Shown piece by piece: positions 36,861 to 48,028 of a stretch of 64,000 nucleotides of DNA. Source of the DNA: Mycolicibacterium anyangense (GTDB taxonomy: Bacteria; Actinomycetota; Actinomycetes; Mycobacteriales; Mycobacteriaceae); contig NZ_AP022620.1 in the NCBI RefSeq assembly GCF_010731855.1, positions 3,472,001-3,536,000 on the forward strand, in the 5' to 3' direction. Both the position numbers and the translations under genes were made by a program. The notes beneath the pieces were generated by a model. It was given only the letters and a program-made list of their open reading frames with translations, did not search any database and was not told the DNA's origin. Numbering within the stretch: position 1 is the first letter of the stretch; each line of letters begins with the position of its first letter.

Positions 36861-37393
36861 CAGGCACTCAGCTCGGGAGGCAGGTGCAGGATCAGATCGG
36901 TCAGTCGGACGCCGTCACGTTCGGCCGCGTCCAGTTCACCCATGAGCCGTTCGACCGGCCGGCTCTGGCCGGCCACCGTCAGGACGGCGTCGGGTTCCAC
37001 CGCCAGCCACGGAATCAGGACGAACGCGCGCAGATGTGCCATCGCGTGCGGCAGGGTCAGACCCTCGTCGCGCGAGAAGATCTCGGTCTCCCCCTCGTGG
37101 CAGCACACCAGGTCGACGTCCAAGGTGCGCGGGCCCCACTTCTGTTCGCGGACCCGCTCGTTGGCCTGCTCGAGGGCCTGCGCCTTCCGCAGCCAACCGT
37201 GTCCGTCGAGTTCGGGATCTTCCGCCACCACGATGGCGTTGAGGAACGGCCCCTGCTCGACACCGCCCCAGGCGTCGGTCTCGTAGACCGGCGACAGGGC
37301 GCGCACCGACGCACCGAGACCGTCGACGGCGGCCTGCAGCCGCGCCATCCGGTCACCGAGGTTGGAGCCGATGGACAGCACCACCCGGCTCAT
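36860..37393 (-). CDS. folK: Dihydropterin pyrophosphokinase (HPPK)
   Basis: Transfers pyrophosphate from ATP to 6-hydroxymethyl-dihydropterin (Rv3606c). 177 residues starting [20 protein letters not shown]. The diagnostic HPPK motif is [14 protein letters not shown] with the catalytic metal-binding aspartates. It overlaps folB by 4 bp (ATGA), within the folE-folP-folB-folK operon. Confidence 0.96.
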   Translation of the reverse strand: MSRVVLSIGSNLGDRMARLQAAVDGLGASVRALSPVYETDAWGGVEQGPFLNAIVVAEDPELDGHGWLRKAQALEQANERVREQKWGPRTLDVDLVCCHEGETEIFSRDEGLTLPHAMAHLRAFVLIPWLAVEPDAVLTVAGQSRPVERLMGELDAAERDGVRLTDLILHLPPELSA

Positions 37394-37794
37394 ATCGCGT
37401 CTCCGGCCGGAACGATCTGCCGCCGGCCGCCGCCGCGCCGGGATCGACGGGCCACCACCGCAACATCCTTGAACGACAACGGGATCGGGGCGTCCGGTTT
37501 GTGGAGCACCACCTCGACGGCGTGGACCCGCTCGTCTGTCATCACGTCCTCGGCGATCTCGGCGGCGACCGTCTCGATCAGGTTGCGCGCCGGGCCGCCG
37601 ACGACGGCGGCCGCCCGCTGGGCCAGGACGCCGTAGTCGAAGGTGTCGGCGAGGTCGTCACTGGCGGCCGCGGCCGCCAGATCGATCCACACGGTGATGT
37701 CGACGACGAAGTCCTGGCCGTCGCGTCGCTCATGGTCGAAGACGCCGTGGTTGCCGCGAACGGTCAACCCGCGCAACTCGATTCGGTCAGCCAC
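37390..37794 (-). CDS. folB: Dihydroneopterin aldolase
   Basis: Cleaves dihydroneopterin to 6-hydroxymethyl-dihydropterin and glycolaldehyde (Rv3607c). About 134 residues: [20 protein letters not shown] at the N-terminus, the central [20 protein letters not shown] with the substrate-binding Tyr, and [20 protein letters not shown] with the catalytic Lys. GTG at 37794 overlaps the folP stop by 8 bp; GTG at 37800 is an alternative. Confidence 0.93.
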   Translation of the reverse strand: MADRIELRGLTVRGNHGVFDHERRDGQDFVVDITVWIDLAAAAASDDLADTFDYGVLAQRAAAVVGGPARNLIETVAAEIAEDVMTDERVHAVEVVLHKPDAPIPLSFKDVAVVARRSRRGGGRRQIVPAGDAI

Positions 37795-38632
37795 CGGCAC
37801 CCTCCCAAGCGTCGAGGACGGCGAGCGCATCCACGCTCGCGCGGACGTCATGCACCCGAACACCCCACGCGCCGTGCATCGCGGCCAGGGCGGAGACCAC
37901 CGCGGTGGCGGTTTCCCTGCCGTCGGGTGACCGCGGGGTCCCGTCGGCGTCGGCCAGCAGGGCGCCGAGGAACCGCTTGCGCGAGGCCCCGACCAGGACC
38001 GGGATCCCGGTGCCGACCAGTTCGGGCAGGGCGTTCAGCAGGGCCCAATTGTGCTGGGCTGTCTTGGCGAAGCCCAGGCCGGGGTCGATGATCAGATTGG
38101 CCGGCGCGACACCGGCGCCGACGGCGGCGTCCACACTGGCCAGCAGTTCGTCGCGTACCTCGGCGACCACGTCGTGATAGTCCGGCACCGCATGCGGCTG
38201 CGCGGCACCGACCGAACGCCAGTGCATCAGAATCCACGGCACGTTCGCGTCGGCGAGCACCCGCGCCATCGCCGGATCGGCGCGCCCACCGGAGACGTCG
38301 TTGACGATGCTGGCACCGTTGTCCAGCGCAGCCGCGGCCACGGCCGCATGCATGGTGTCGATGCTGACGGTGATCCCTTGGGCGGCAAGCTCTTTGATCA
38401 CCGGCACCACTCTGGCCGTCTCGACGGCGGCATCGATGCGCACCGCACCGGGACGGGTGGACTCGCCGCCGACGTCGATGATGGCCGCACCCTGGGCAAC
38501 CAGTCGGACAGCGTGTTCGACGGCCCGACCGGGGTCCACATACCTCCCGCCGTCGGAGAAGGAGTCATCGGTGACGTTGACGACTCCCATCACCTGCACG
38601 CGGCCGGCGACCCGGGGTGGGATGCTGTTCAC
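37787..38632 (-). CDS. folP: Dihydropteroate synthase
   Basis: Joins p-aminobenzoate to the pterin pyrophosphate; target of sulfonamides (Rv3608c, FolP1). TIM barrel of 281 residues. Signatures are [55 protein letters not shown] and [12 protein letters not shown]. The start GTG at 38632 overlaps the folE stop (GTGA); upstream in-frame sequence lies inside folE. Confidence 0.95.
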   Translation of the reverse strand: MNSIPPRVAGRVQVMGVVNVTDDSFSDGGRYVDPGRAVEHAVRLVAQGAAIIDVGGESTRPGAVRIDAAVETARVVPVIKELAAQGITVSIDTMHAAVAAAALDNGASIVNDVSGGRADPAMARVLADANVPWILMHWRSVGAAQPHAVPDYHDVVAEVRDELLASVDAAVGAGVAPANLIIDPGLGFAKTAQHNWALLNALPELVGTGIPVLVGASRKRFLGALLADADGTPRSPDGRETATAVVSALAAMHGAWGVRVHDVRASVDALAVLDAWEGAGG

Positions 38633-39231
38633 TTTCGCAGGATGAGTTCCAGCGCCTCGGCTCGGGATGCCTTGTCGGTCTTGAACTGTCCCCGCACCGC
38701 AGAGGTGGTGGTGCTGGCGCCCGGCTTGCGGACCCCGCGCATCGCCATGCACAGATGCTCGGCCTCCATCACCACGATCACCCCGCGCGGCTTGAGTTTG
38801 CGCATCACCGCGTCGGCGACCTGGGAGGTGAGCCGCTCCTGCACCTGCGGGCGCTTGGCGTACAGGTCGACCACGCGGGCCAGCTTCGACAGCCCGGTGA
38901 CCCGACCATCCTCACCCGGGATGTAGCCGACATGCGCGACCCCGTGGAAGGACACCAGGTGATGCTCACAGGTGGAGTACATCGGGATGTCCTTCACCAG
39001 CACCAGCTCATCGTGCTGCTCATCGAAGGTGGTCTCCAGCACCGCATCGGGGTCGGTGTAGAGCCCGGCGAACATCTCCCGGAAGGCTCGCGCCACCCGA
39101 GCCGGGGTATCCACCAGGCCGTGCCGGGTCGGATCCTCCCCGACTGCGAGCAGCAGTTCACGCACTGCTGCCTCGGCACGTTCCTGGTCGAAAACCGGCG
39201 TCTCGAGCGAGATCGAGGTCGGCTGGGCCAT
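38629..39231 (-). CDS. folE: GTP cyclohydrolase I
   Basis: Opens folate synthesis by converting GTP to dihydroneopterin triphosphate (Rv3609c). 200 residues. Zinc ligands occur in [19 protein letters not shown] (Cys, His) with a second Cys in [11 protein letters not shown]. The C-terminal [11 protein letters not shown] contributes to the active site. It follows ftsH by 19 bp, so the protease gene and the folate genes probably share a transcript. Confidence 0.96.
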   Translation of the reverse strand: MAQPTSISLETPVFDQERAEAAVRELLLAVGEDPTRHGLVDTPARVARAFREMFAGLYTDPDAVLETTFDEQHDELVLVKDIPMYSTCEHHLVSFHGVAHVGYIPGEDGRVTGLSKLARVVDLYAKRPQVQERLTSQVADAVMRKLKPRGVIVVMEAEHLCMAMRGVRKPGASTTTSAVRGQFKTDKASRAEALELILRK

Positions 39232-39250
39232 CGAAGCTCCGTTTCGTCAA

Positions 39251-41542
<2,292 letters not shown>

Positions 41543-41717
41543 CTACATCGGCCGTATCCGGCCAGGTCCTTCCGATATGCGCAGCTGGGATAGTTCAGGC
41601 TACCGCTACACCAACGTCGGGCAGAGCCCCGCCGGTTTCCGTTACGGAATGGTTCTGGTTCACCCGAGAGCGAACGAGGCCCTTCCGGCAGCCGTGCGGC
41701 TGTGCTTGGCTACCACC

Positions 41718-42683
41718 GTGGCCGCCCCGACCGAACGGTTAGTTGACGTCAACGGAGTGCGCCTGCGGGTACTGGAAGCCGGCGATCGAGGTGCGCCCGT
41801 GGTGGTGCTGGCCCACGGTTTCCCCGAACTGGCGTACTCCTGGCGCCACCAGATCCCGGTCCTGGCCGATGCCGGCTATCACGTGTTGGCCCCCGATCAG
41901 CGCGGCTACGGCGGGTCCTCGCGCCCCGAGGACATCGGGGCCTATGACATCGCCGCCCTGACCGGGGACGTGGCCGCCCTGCTCGACGACGCCTGCGCGC
42001 AGCGGGCCGCCATCGTCGGCCACGACTTCGGCGCCGTGGTGGCGTGGAACATGCCGCTGCTGCATCCCGATCGGGTCGCGGCCGTCGCCGGGCTGGCGGT
42101 ACCCCCGATCCCCCGGCCGCTGACCCCGCCGACCGAGGCGTTCCGCCGGATCTTCGGCGACAACTTCTTCTACATCCTGTACTTCCAGGAGCCCGGCCCG
42201 GCCGACGCCGAACTGGCCAGGGACCCGTTCCGGACCATGCGGGTGTTGCTGGCCGGCATGCGCACCCCCGACGGCGAGGAGGCCGCGCAGCGGATGCTCA
42301 CCCCGGGGCCCGCCGGCTTCCTTGACCGGCTGACCCAGCCCGAACGGTTGCCGGACTGGCTCTCACCCGACGAGCTCGAGCATTACGCAACCGAATTCGG
42401 CCGCACCGGGTTCAGCGGGGCGCTGAACTGGTACCGCTGCTTTGACCGCAACTGGCAGATCCTGGGCCACCCGGCTGCCGACACCATCACGGTCCCCGCG
42501 TTGTTCATCGGCGGCACCGACGATCCGACGCTCGGTTTCACGCGGACCGATCGGGCCACCGAAATGGTCAAGGGTCCCTATCGTCAGGTCCTACTGAGCG
42601 GCGCCGGTCACTGGATCCAGCAGGAGCGGCCAGCCGACATCAATCGCGAACTGTTGGATTTCCTATCCGGATCGGAGTGGTGA
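41718..42683 (+). CDS. Epoxide hydrolase-type alpha/beta hydrolase
   Basis: About 321 residues. The HGxP motif is AHGFPELAYSWRHQ, the nucleophile elbow GHDFGAVVAWN has Asp as in epoxide hydrolases and dehalogenases, and the catalytic His is in LLSGAGHWIQQERP; the cap domain has a Tyr-rich stretch (DNFFYILYFQEPG). Epoxide hydrolysis similar to mycobacterial EphA/EphB is likely. The start is uncertain; GTG 41718 or TTG 41706 fit the family. The upstream 175 bp between ftsH and this gene shows no other feature. Confidence 0.85.
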   Translation: MAAPTERLVDVNGVRLRVLEAGDRGAPVVVLAHGFPELAYSWRHQIPVLADAGYHVLAPDQRGYGGSSRPEDIGAYDIAALTGDVAALLDDACAQRAAIVGHDFGAVVAWNMPLLHPDRVAAVAGLAVPPIPRPLTPPTEAFRRIFGDNFFYILYFQEPGPADAELARDPFRTMRVLLAGMRTPDGEEAAQRMLTPGPAGFLDRLTQPERLPDWLSPDELEHYATEFGRTGFSGALNWYRCFDRNWQILGHPAADTITVPALFIGGTDDPTLGFTRTDRATEMVKGPYRQVLLSGAGHWIQQERPADINRELLDFLSGSEW

Positions 42684-42685
42684 CC

Positions 42686-43861
42686 ATGCGACCCCTCAAC
42701 TTCGGTGTGTTCGTCACGCCGTTTCATCCCGTCGGGCAATCCCCCACCGTCGCATTGGAATACGACCTCGATCGGACGGTCGCGCTGGACCGGCTCGGTT
42801 ACGACGAGGTGTGGTACGGCGAACACCACTCCGGCGGCTACGAGCTGATCGCCTGCCCGGAGGTGTTCATCGCCGCGGCGGCCGAACGCACCAAGCACAT
42901 CCGTCTCGGTACCGGCGTGGTGTCGCTGCCCTACCACCATCCGCTGATGGTCGCCGACCGTTGGGTACTGCTGGACCATCTGACCCGGGGTCGGGTGATG
43001 TTCGGAACCGGGCCGGGCGCCCTGCCGTCAGACGCCTACATGATGGGTATCGACCCGGTCGAGCAGCGGCAGATGATGCAGGAGTCGCTGGAGGCCATCC
43101 TCGCCCTGTTCCGCGCCGGCCCCGACGAGCGGATCAACCGGCACTGCGACTGGTTCACCCTGCGCGATGCGCAACTGCACATCCGGCCCTACACCTGGCC
43201 GTATCCGGAGATCTCCACCGCGGCCATGGTGTCGCCGTCCGGTCCCCGACTGGCCGGCACATTGGGAACGTCGCTGCTCTCGCTGTCGATGTCGGTACCG
43301 GGCGGATATGCGGCACTGGAAGACGCCTGGCGGATCGTGGTCGACAAGGCCGCCGAGGCTGGCCGCCCCGAACCCGACCGGACCAACTGGCGGGTGCTGG
43401 GCGTGGTGCACCTGGCCGACACCCGCGAACAAGCCATCGAGGACTGCACCTACGGGTTGAAGGACTTCGCCAACTACTTCGGTGCCGCCGGGTTCGTCCC
43501 GCTGTCCAACGACGTCGACGAGGCCACCCAGTCGCCCCGCGAGTTCGTCGCCGACTATGCCGCCCAAGGGAATTGCTGTATCGGCACCGCCGATGACGCG
43601 ATCGCCTACATCAGCGATCTGCTGGAGCGTTCCGGCGGCTTCGGCACCTTCCTGATGCTCGGCCACGACTGGGCCAACCCGCAGGCCACCTATCATTCCT
43701 ACGAGTTGTTCGCCCGCAAGGTCATTCCGCACTTCAAAGGCCAGCTCCGTGCCGGCGAAGCATCACACGAATGGGCACGGGATATGCGCGACAACCTGTT
43801 CGGCAGGGCCGGCGAGGCGATCATGAAGGCGATCGGCGAGCACACCAGCGGGCAAGCCTAG
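42686..43861 (+). CDS. LLM-class flavin-dependent monooxygenase
   Basis: Luciferase-like TIM-barrel oxidoreductase of 391 residues (RPLNFGVFVTPFHPVGQSPT, YDEVWYGEHHSGGYELIACP, GTGPGALPSDAYMMG). FMN/F420 choice cannot be told from the sequence; the long form resembles bacterial alkanal or limonene monooxygenases. The ATG at 42686 has GGAG nearby; GTG codons at 42677 and 42680 also occur, all overlapping the epoxide hydrolase stop. The pair suggests oxidation followed by epoxide opening of a hydrophobic compound. Confidence 0.87.
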   Translation: MRPLNFGVFVTPFHPVGQSPTVALEYDLDRTVALDRLGYDEVWYGEHHSGGYELIACPEVFIAAAAERTKHIRLGTGVVSLPYHHPLMVADRWVLLDHLTRGRVMFGTGPGALPSDAYMMGIDPVEQRQMMQESLEAILALFRAGPDERINRHCDWFTLRDAQLHIRPYTWPYPEISTAAMVSPSGPRLAGTLGTSLLSLSMSVPGGYAALEDAWRIVVDKAAEAGRPEPDRTNWRVLGVVHLADTREQAIEDCTYGLKDFANYFGAAGFVPLSNDVDEATQSPREFVADYAAQGNCCIGTADDAIAYISDLLERSGGFGTFLMLGHDWANPQATYHSYELFARKVIPHFKGQLRAGEASHEWARDMRDNLFGRAGEAIMKAIGEHTSGQA

Positions 43862-43871
43862 ATTTCGGTGG

Positions 43872-45365
43872 CTACGGCGCCGGATTCATCTGCGGCGCAG
43901 CACCTTCCCGCGGGTGCGCCCAGGTGTCGACGGTCACTTCCAGATCGGCCTCGATCTCGTCGAACAGCACCGGTCGACGTCGTCCGGCAGCCGCCAGCCA
44001 TGTCGCTCCGACCGCCATGTATGCCAGGAAGTAGTAGGGGAAGTAGCGCACCGGCACCGGGGGCAGCGGGTAGAAGCTACCGATGGTCGGGACCAAAAGA
44101 CAGACGATCGCCAGTGCAGATATGACGACGCTCTTCGTGCTGAGCTGGCCGTGCTTGCGCAGGTATACCGGGGCGGCGACCGCGATCATGAAATACGCGA
44201 GCAGAAATCCGAACGCGGCAAGTGTTCCGGCGTCGCCGAAGGTGGTCAGTGGATCGGTGAAGATCTGCATCACGCTCACGATGCCCAGCACCAGCACCGT
44301 GTAGACGGTGACCGCCACGTGGGGTGTCCGGTTGCCGGCGTGAATGTTTCCCATCCGGTGGCTGAGCATTCCGTGCCGGGCCATGGGCAACAGAATGCGC
44401 GAGCCCGCGTTGACGCACGACAATGTCAACGAGTAGAAACTCAACACCGCGCCCAGACAGATCGGCGCCTTGAGATAGCCGACCTGATAGGCATCGGACA
44501 GCGTGGTGAGCGGCGCAGCAAGCTGTCCTAGATCCAGGCCGCGGCCACTGGCGCCGACGACCTCGACATAGCTGACGAAGACGAAGAACAGTCCCGCGAT
44601 GATCAGACTCCATCGCACAGCTCGCGGAACACTTTTCAGCGGGTTCTTGGCCTCGCCGCCGAGCGCGGTGGCACTCTCGAACCCGACGAGGCTGAAGATG
44701 CACGCGACGACTGCCAGCGTTGTGCCACTGACGCTCACGCCGTCGAGGCGCAGCTGGTGCACGTCGAGGACAGAGCCATGTTTGGCCAAGACCGTTGCGC
44801 ACAGTACGACGATCAACACGACCGACAGGCCTTCCAGGACCAGCATCAGCAGCGACGAGATCCGGATGTCCTTGTAGGCCACGAGCCAACAAAGGAAAGC
44901 ACTGACGCCGAATGAGAATACGACCGGAACGTGGGCACCGATTCCGACGGCATCGAGGAACTGATTGACGAAGATCGCAAAGCCGGCCAGGCCGGCGACC
45001 GCGATGAACGCATAAGACCACAGCAGGGTCCAGCCGGACAACACACCGCCCCGCGGTCCGAGCCCACGGCCGATATAGGCGTACATGGACCCGGGCAACG
45101 CCGATCTACTAGCGAACACGTTGAGGTTCATCACGACGAACGAGAGCATGACAGTGGCGAACAGATAGGCCAACCAGGTTCCATTGCCCGCGAACGAAAA
45201 GGCCAGCGGCACAATGAGAACAGCAGTCATCGTCGGCGATATCAGCGCCACCGACTGCGCCAGCAGGGTGGGGAATCCGAGTACGCCCTCGCGTATCCCT
45301 GACGTGGATCCCGGCGGTGGTCCGACAGTCGCGGGAGTGGGTGGTAGTTCAGCGGCCATGGCCAT
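43872..45365 (-). CDS. APC-family amino acid/amine permease
   Basis: 497 residues with about 12 transmembrane helices. APC features: the unwound helix 1 region ALISPTMTAVLIVPLAFSFA, the ALPGSMYAYIGRGLGPRGG loop, and IFSLVGFESATALGGEAKNP in helix 6. The closest groups carry amino acids, polyamines or ethanolamine; the substrate is not known. The start is preceded by AGGAG. Upstream, at 45466-45482, lies a GTTGCC-N5-GACAAC repeat matching one before the neighbouring XRE-cupin regulator. Confidence 0.9.
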   Translation of the reverse strand: MAMAAELPPTPATVGPPPGSTSGIREGVLGFPTLLAQSVALISPTMTAVLIVPLAFSFAGNGTWLAYLFATVMLSFVVMNLNVFASRSALPGSMYAYIGRGLGPRGGVLSGWTLLWSYAFIAVAGLAGFAIFVNQFLDAVGIGAHVPVVFSFGVSAFLCWLVAYKDIRISSLLMLVLEGLSVVLIVVLCATVLAKHGSVLDVHQLRLDGVSVSGTTLAVVACIFSLVGFESATALGGEAKNPLKSVPRAVRWSLIIAGLFFVFVSYVEVVGASGRGLDLGQLAAPLTTLSDAYQVGYLKAPICLGAVLSFYSLTLSCVNAGSRILLPMARHGMLSHRMGNIHAGNRTPHVAVTVYTVLVLGIVSVMQIFTDPLTTFGDAGTLAAFGFLLAYFMIAVAAPVYLRKHGQLSTKSVVISALAIVCLLVPTIGSFYPLPPVPVRYFPYYFLAYMAVGATWLAAAGRRRPVLFDEIEADLEVTVDTWAHPREGAAPQMNPAP

Positions 45366-45465
45366 GAGAGGAGCTCCTAATTGCCTGAAGACCCGATACA
45401 GAGCGGGTTCGCGATTTCGTCATCGGGCGGTGCGTGTGCCCGGCACGATCAAGGCTAGGAGCTTG

Positions 45466-45482
45466 GTTGCCTTAGAGACAAC
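45466..45482. promoter_or_regulatory. Operator-like repeat GTTGCC-N5-GACAAC before the permease
   Basis: Six-base arms with one mismatch and a 5-bp spacer, about 100 bp upstream of the permease start. Same arms and spacing as the site at 46158-46174 before the XRE-cupin gene, suggesting one regulator binds both. Confidence 0.6.
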
Positions 45483-45564
45483 ACTTGTTGACCAATTTGA
45501 CGACGCGGTAATGCAACGTTACATCGTTGTCATGCAGGCACTTTCATCACATCGATACCGGACA

Positions 45565-46137
45565 TCAATGGTGTATGCGGCTGAGCTCGGTGTGATCGGT
45601 TGCCGATACCAGTAATACCTCGGTGACCATCCGAGCCGTCAACCGATGCGGTCGGCCCGCATCGAAATGCACTGCAGCACCGGCTGGAATCTCGTGATCG
45701 ACACCGTCGTAGGTGAAGGTCAACGCCCCGCTGACGACGTAGAGCCATTCTTCGCCGCGATGCTGGACGGGGGTACCGGCGGGGCGACGCGGTTGAACCC
45801 TGACCCGCAACGCCTCGATGCTGCGGGATCCCGAAAATCCGCTACAAACAGCGACTTCCAGTCCATCGGCCGATCGTCGCGGGGCGCCCGGGGCGAATGT
45901 CGCCAGCTCTGGGCCACCATCGTCCTCGCCGAGGAGCGAGCTGACTCGAACACCCAATGCTGTTGCAAGATCGACCAATGCGCCGATCGACGCCTGCCGC
46001 TCACCGGATTCCAACCGCGACAGGTGGGCCTTCGACAGGCCCGAGCAGTCCGAGAGTTGATCGAGCGTAAGGCCACGGCTCTCCCGCGCCGATCTGAGCC
46101 GTGGACCGATTGCCTCGAGATCGACCGCCGCTGACAT
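45565..46137 (-). CDS. XRE-cupin transcriptional regulator
   Basis: 190 residues: N-terminal XRE helix-turn-helix (RESRGLTLDQLSDCSGLSKA, HLSRLESGERQ) and a C-terminal cupin sensor domain (VQHRGEEWLYVVSGALTFTY, AAVHFDAGRPHRL), the layout of PuuR-type regulators. The ATG at 46137 is preferred to 46176, which overlaps the operator. It is same-strand upstream of the permease. A perfect GTTGCC-N5-GGCAAC repeat lies 21 bp before its start, so autoregulation plus control of the permease is likely. Confidence 0.9.
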   Translation of the reverse strand: MSAAVDLEAIGPRLRSARESRGLTLDQLSDCSGLSKAHLSRLESGERQASIGALVDLATALGVRVSSLLGEDDGGPELATFAPGAPRRSADGLEVAVCSGFSGSRSIEALRVRVQPRRPAGTPVQHRGEEWLYVVSGALTFTYDGVDHEIPAGAAVHFDAGRPHRLTARMVTEVLLVSATDHTELSRIHH

Positions 46138-46157
46138 GCACCGCAGCGTAACCACCT

Positions 46158-46174
46158 GTTGCCCGTGAGGCAAC
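46158..46174. promoter_or_regulatory. Operator-like repeat GTTGCC-N5-GGCAAC before the XRE-cupin gene
   Basis: Perfect 6-5-6 inverted repeat overlapping the likely promoter of the regulator. Paired with the near-identical site before the permease. Confidence 0.65.
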
Positions 46175-46261
46175 ACGGGTGTTCGAACCTTGACTATGCG
46201 GGTCTAGTGTCCCGATTCGTTAGTTCGTGGACAGCCACGCATGCCTCTCGTTACCGCGAGC

Positions 46262-46307
46262 CTGTCGTTATCGCCCGGGTTACTTGCCTTTTACGCGATA
46301 ACGACAG
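46262..46307. repeat. Perfect 13-bp inverted repeat with 20-bp spacer
   Basis: CTGTCGTTATCGC (46262-46274) and GCGATAACGACAG (46295-46307) are exact reverse complements, in the 216-bp gap between the glutamine amidotransferase stop and the XRE-cupin start. There is no U-tract on either side, so it is not a classical terminator. It could be a two-dimer operator or an RNA hairpin at the 3' end of the operon. Confidence 0.7.
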
Positions 46308-46353
46308 CGTCGGTGAGGTTCTGAAGGGAGCAGCGAACTTCCGACTCACGACA

Positions 46354-47127
46354 CTAGCCGACCGGCCGCAGAGCTCTCGATCTGTGTCGGTATGCCACTG
46401 ACAGCCTGTCCAGGAATTCGTAGAGCAGGTGATTCATCACGTCGTATTGGTGGTCACGCATCACCTCGGCGCGTTGCACATAGCGTGCCGACGGCTCCAC
46501 TGCTGTGGGATAGGCCTGCTCGATGAGCCCATCGACCAGCGGCTGTGTGAACTCCAAGTGACATTGGAATCCATACACCAGTGGGCCGTACTCGACGATC
46601 TGGCGGGGACAACCTGCACTGACTGCGAGCACCCTGGCCTGGGCCGTCAACCCTGGCATGTCCGCGTGCCAGTGGCCAACCACGGGGCGTGGCCCGAAGT
46701 GGGCGACTGCAGGGCTCGCCAATCCATCGGCGGTCAGTGTGATCGGGAAGTTCCCGATCTCGGGATACGGACTGGGTTCGAAGCCGGCGCCCAACGCCTG
46801 GCCGATCAGCTGGGCACCGAGACAGACCCCCACCACCGCTCTTCCTGCGGCGATGCATGAGGTGATCAACCTGCATTCGGCGGCGCTGTCGAAATACGGG
46901 CATTCATCGGTGGACGTCGCAGGGGACTGCGGCCCGCCGAGGATCACCAGCAGGTCGATGTCGGATCCCGACAGCGGCAGGGGCTGACCCTCGAAGACCC
47001 GCGAGTAGCTGGACCGGTGGCCACGCCCGGCGACCCATGACTCGAATGCCCCTGGTGCTTCGAATGATTCGTGCTGCACGAAATGGACGCGCAGGCGTTC
47101 ATCCGCCCCGTCTGCTGATGCACTCAC
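46354..47127 (-). CDS. Class I glutamine amidotransferase-like protein
   Basis: 257 residues with an intact triad: nucleophile Cys in VGVCLGAQLIGQALG and His/Glu in YGFQCHLEFTQPLVDG. The N-terminal LLVILGGPQSPATSTDECPY is the GATase1 start seen in stand-alone GuaA-like amidotransferases. No synthetase partner domain is fused. It starts 4 bp after the DapA-family gene, as third gene of the aldolase operon. It may hydrolyse a gamma-glutamyl compound or supply ammonia; the role is unknown. Confidence 0.88.
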   Translation of the reverse strand: MSASADGADERLRVHFVQHESFEAPGAFESWVAGRGHRSSYSRVFEGQPLPLSGSDIDLLVILGGPQSPATSTDECPYFDSAAECRLITSCIAAGRAVVGVCLGAQLIGQALGAGFEPSPYPEIGNFPITLTADGLASPAVAHFGPRPVVGHWHADMPGLTAQARVLAVSAGCPRQIVEYGPLVYGFQCHLEFTQPLVDGLIEQAYPTAVEPSARYVQRAEVMRDHQYDVMNHLLYEFLDRLSVAYRHRSRALRPVG

Positions 47128-47131
47128 GCCG

Positions 47132-48016
47132 CTACACCGCGGAGAGCATCGCTTGGAGTTCGGAGCGCTCCGCCGGCCGTAGCGGCAGCAACGGGGGACG
47201 CGGGTCTCCGACGTCCTGGCCGAGGATGTCGAGGCCGGCCTTTACCGTGCTGGGGAGCCCACCACTGACGATGAATCGGAGCAACGGTGCGAGCTCGTCG
47301 TAGATCTGTTGGGCGCGCGCGAAATCGCCTGCCTGGGTTGCGGCGTAGAGATCCAGACACGCTTGCGGCCGCAAGTGAGCAGCAGCGGTGCACCATCCGC
47401 TGGCGCCCGTCTTGAGGGCGTCAAGAACCAACGGATTGCTGCCGTTGTAGAACGGCAACGAGCCGCCGGAGAGTTCCTTGATGCGCACCATTCTGGTGAG
47501 GTCACCGGTGGACTCTTTGACCATGGTCACGTTGTCGACTTCGGTGAACATGTCGAAGAGGAGTTCCGGGCTCATGTCGATGCCGCTGGTGGCGGGGTTG
47601 TTGTAGACCATGATCGGTATGTCGAGGGCGGCGCCGACGGTGGCGTAATGCTGGATGATCTCGTGTTCGGCCAGTTTCCAGTAGGAGATCGGTAGCACCA
47701 TGACCGCGTCGGCACCCGCGTGCTGCGCATGGCGGGCCCGGCGCACGGTGTTCGCCGTGGTCAGGTCCGAGACCCCGACGACGACCGGAACCCTGCGGTT
47801 CACGACGCCGACCACGGTGTCGACCACGCCGTCGAATTCCTGCTCTGTCAGGTAGGCCGCTTCCCCCGTACTCCCGAGCGGGGCGATCGCATGGACGCCT
47901 GCGTCGACCAGTTCCTCGACCAAGGAAGCGAGCTTGCCGGTGTCGACGGCGTCGCCGGACGCCGTGAACGGCGTGACGGGGTAGGCGATGATTCCGTGTA
48001 TCGATGTGGTTGCCAT
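47132..48016 (-). CDS. DapA/NanA-family lyase (dihydrodipicolinate synthase-like)
   Basis: TIM-barrel Schiff-base lyase of 294 residues. The Lys is in MVKESTGDLTRMV, the Tyr in IMVYNNPATSGID, and the substrate motif is PLGSTGEAAYLTEQEF. A biosynthetic DapA is expected elsewhere, so this is probably a catabolic aldolase or dehydratase acting on a 2-keto acid. ATG at 48016 has AAGGA at good spacing; two upstream ATGs (48022, 48025) sit too close to it. Gap to the class II aldolase is 12 bp. Confidence 0.88.
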   Translation of the reverse strand: MATTSIHGIIAYPVTPFTASGDAVDTGKLASLVEELVDAGVHAIAPLGSTGEAAYLTEQEFDGVVDTVVGVVNRRVPVVVGVSDLTTANTVRRARHAQHAGADAVMVLPISYWKLAEHEIIQHYATVGAALDIPIMVYNNPATSGIDMSPELLFDMFTEVDNVTMVKESTGDLTRMVRIKELSGGSLPFYNGSNPLVLDALKTGASGWCTAAAHLRPQACLDLYAATQAGDFARAQQIYDELAPLLRFIVSGGLPSTVKAGLDILGQDVGDPRPPLLPLRPAERSELQAMLSAV

Positions 48017-48028
48017 GGTCATCATTCC

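Noticed and set aside
46159..46401. 80-residue ORF on the plus strand
   Set aside because: It overlaps the operator-like repeat, the 13-bp inverted repeat and the 3' end of the amidotransferase, has no ribosome-binding site and no family features.
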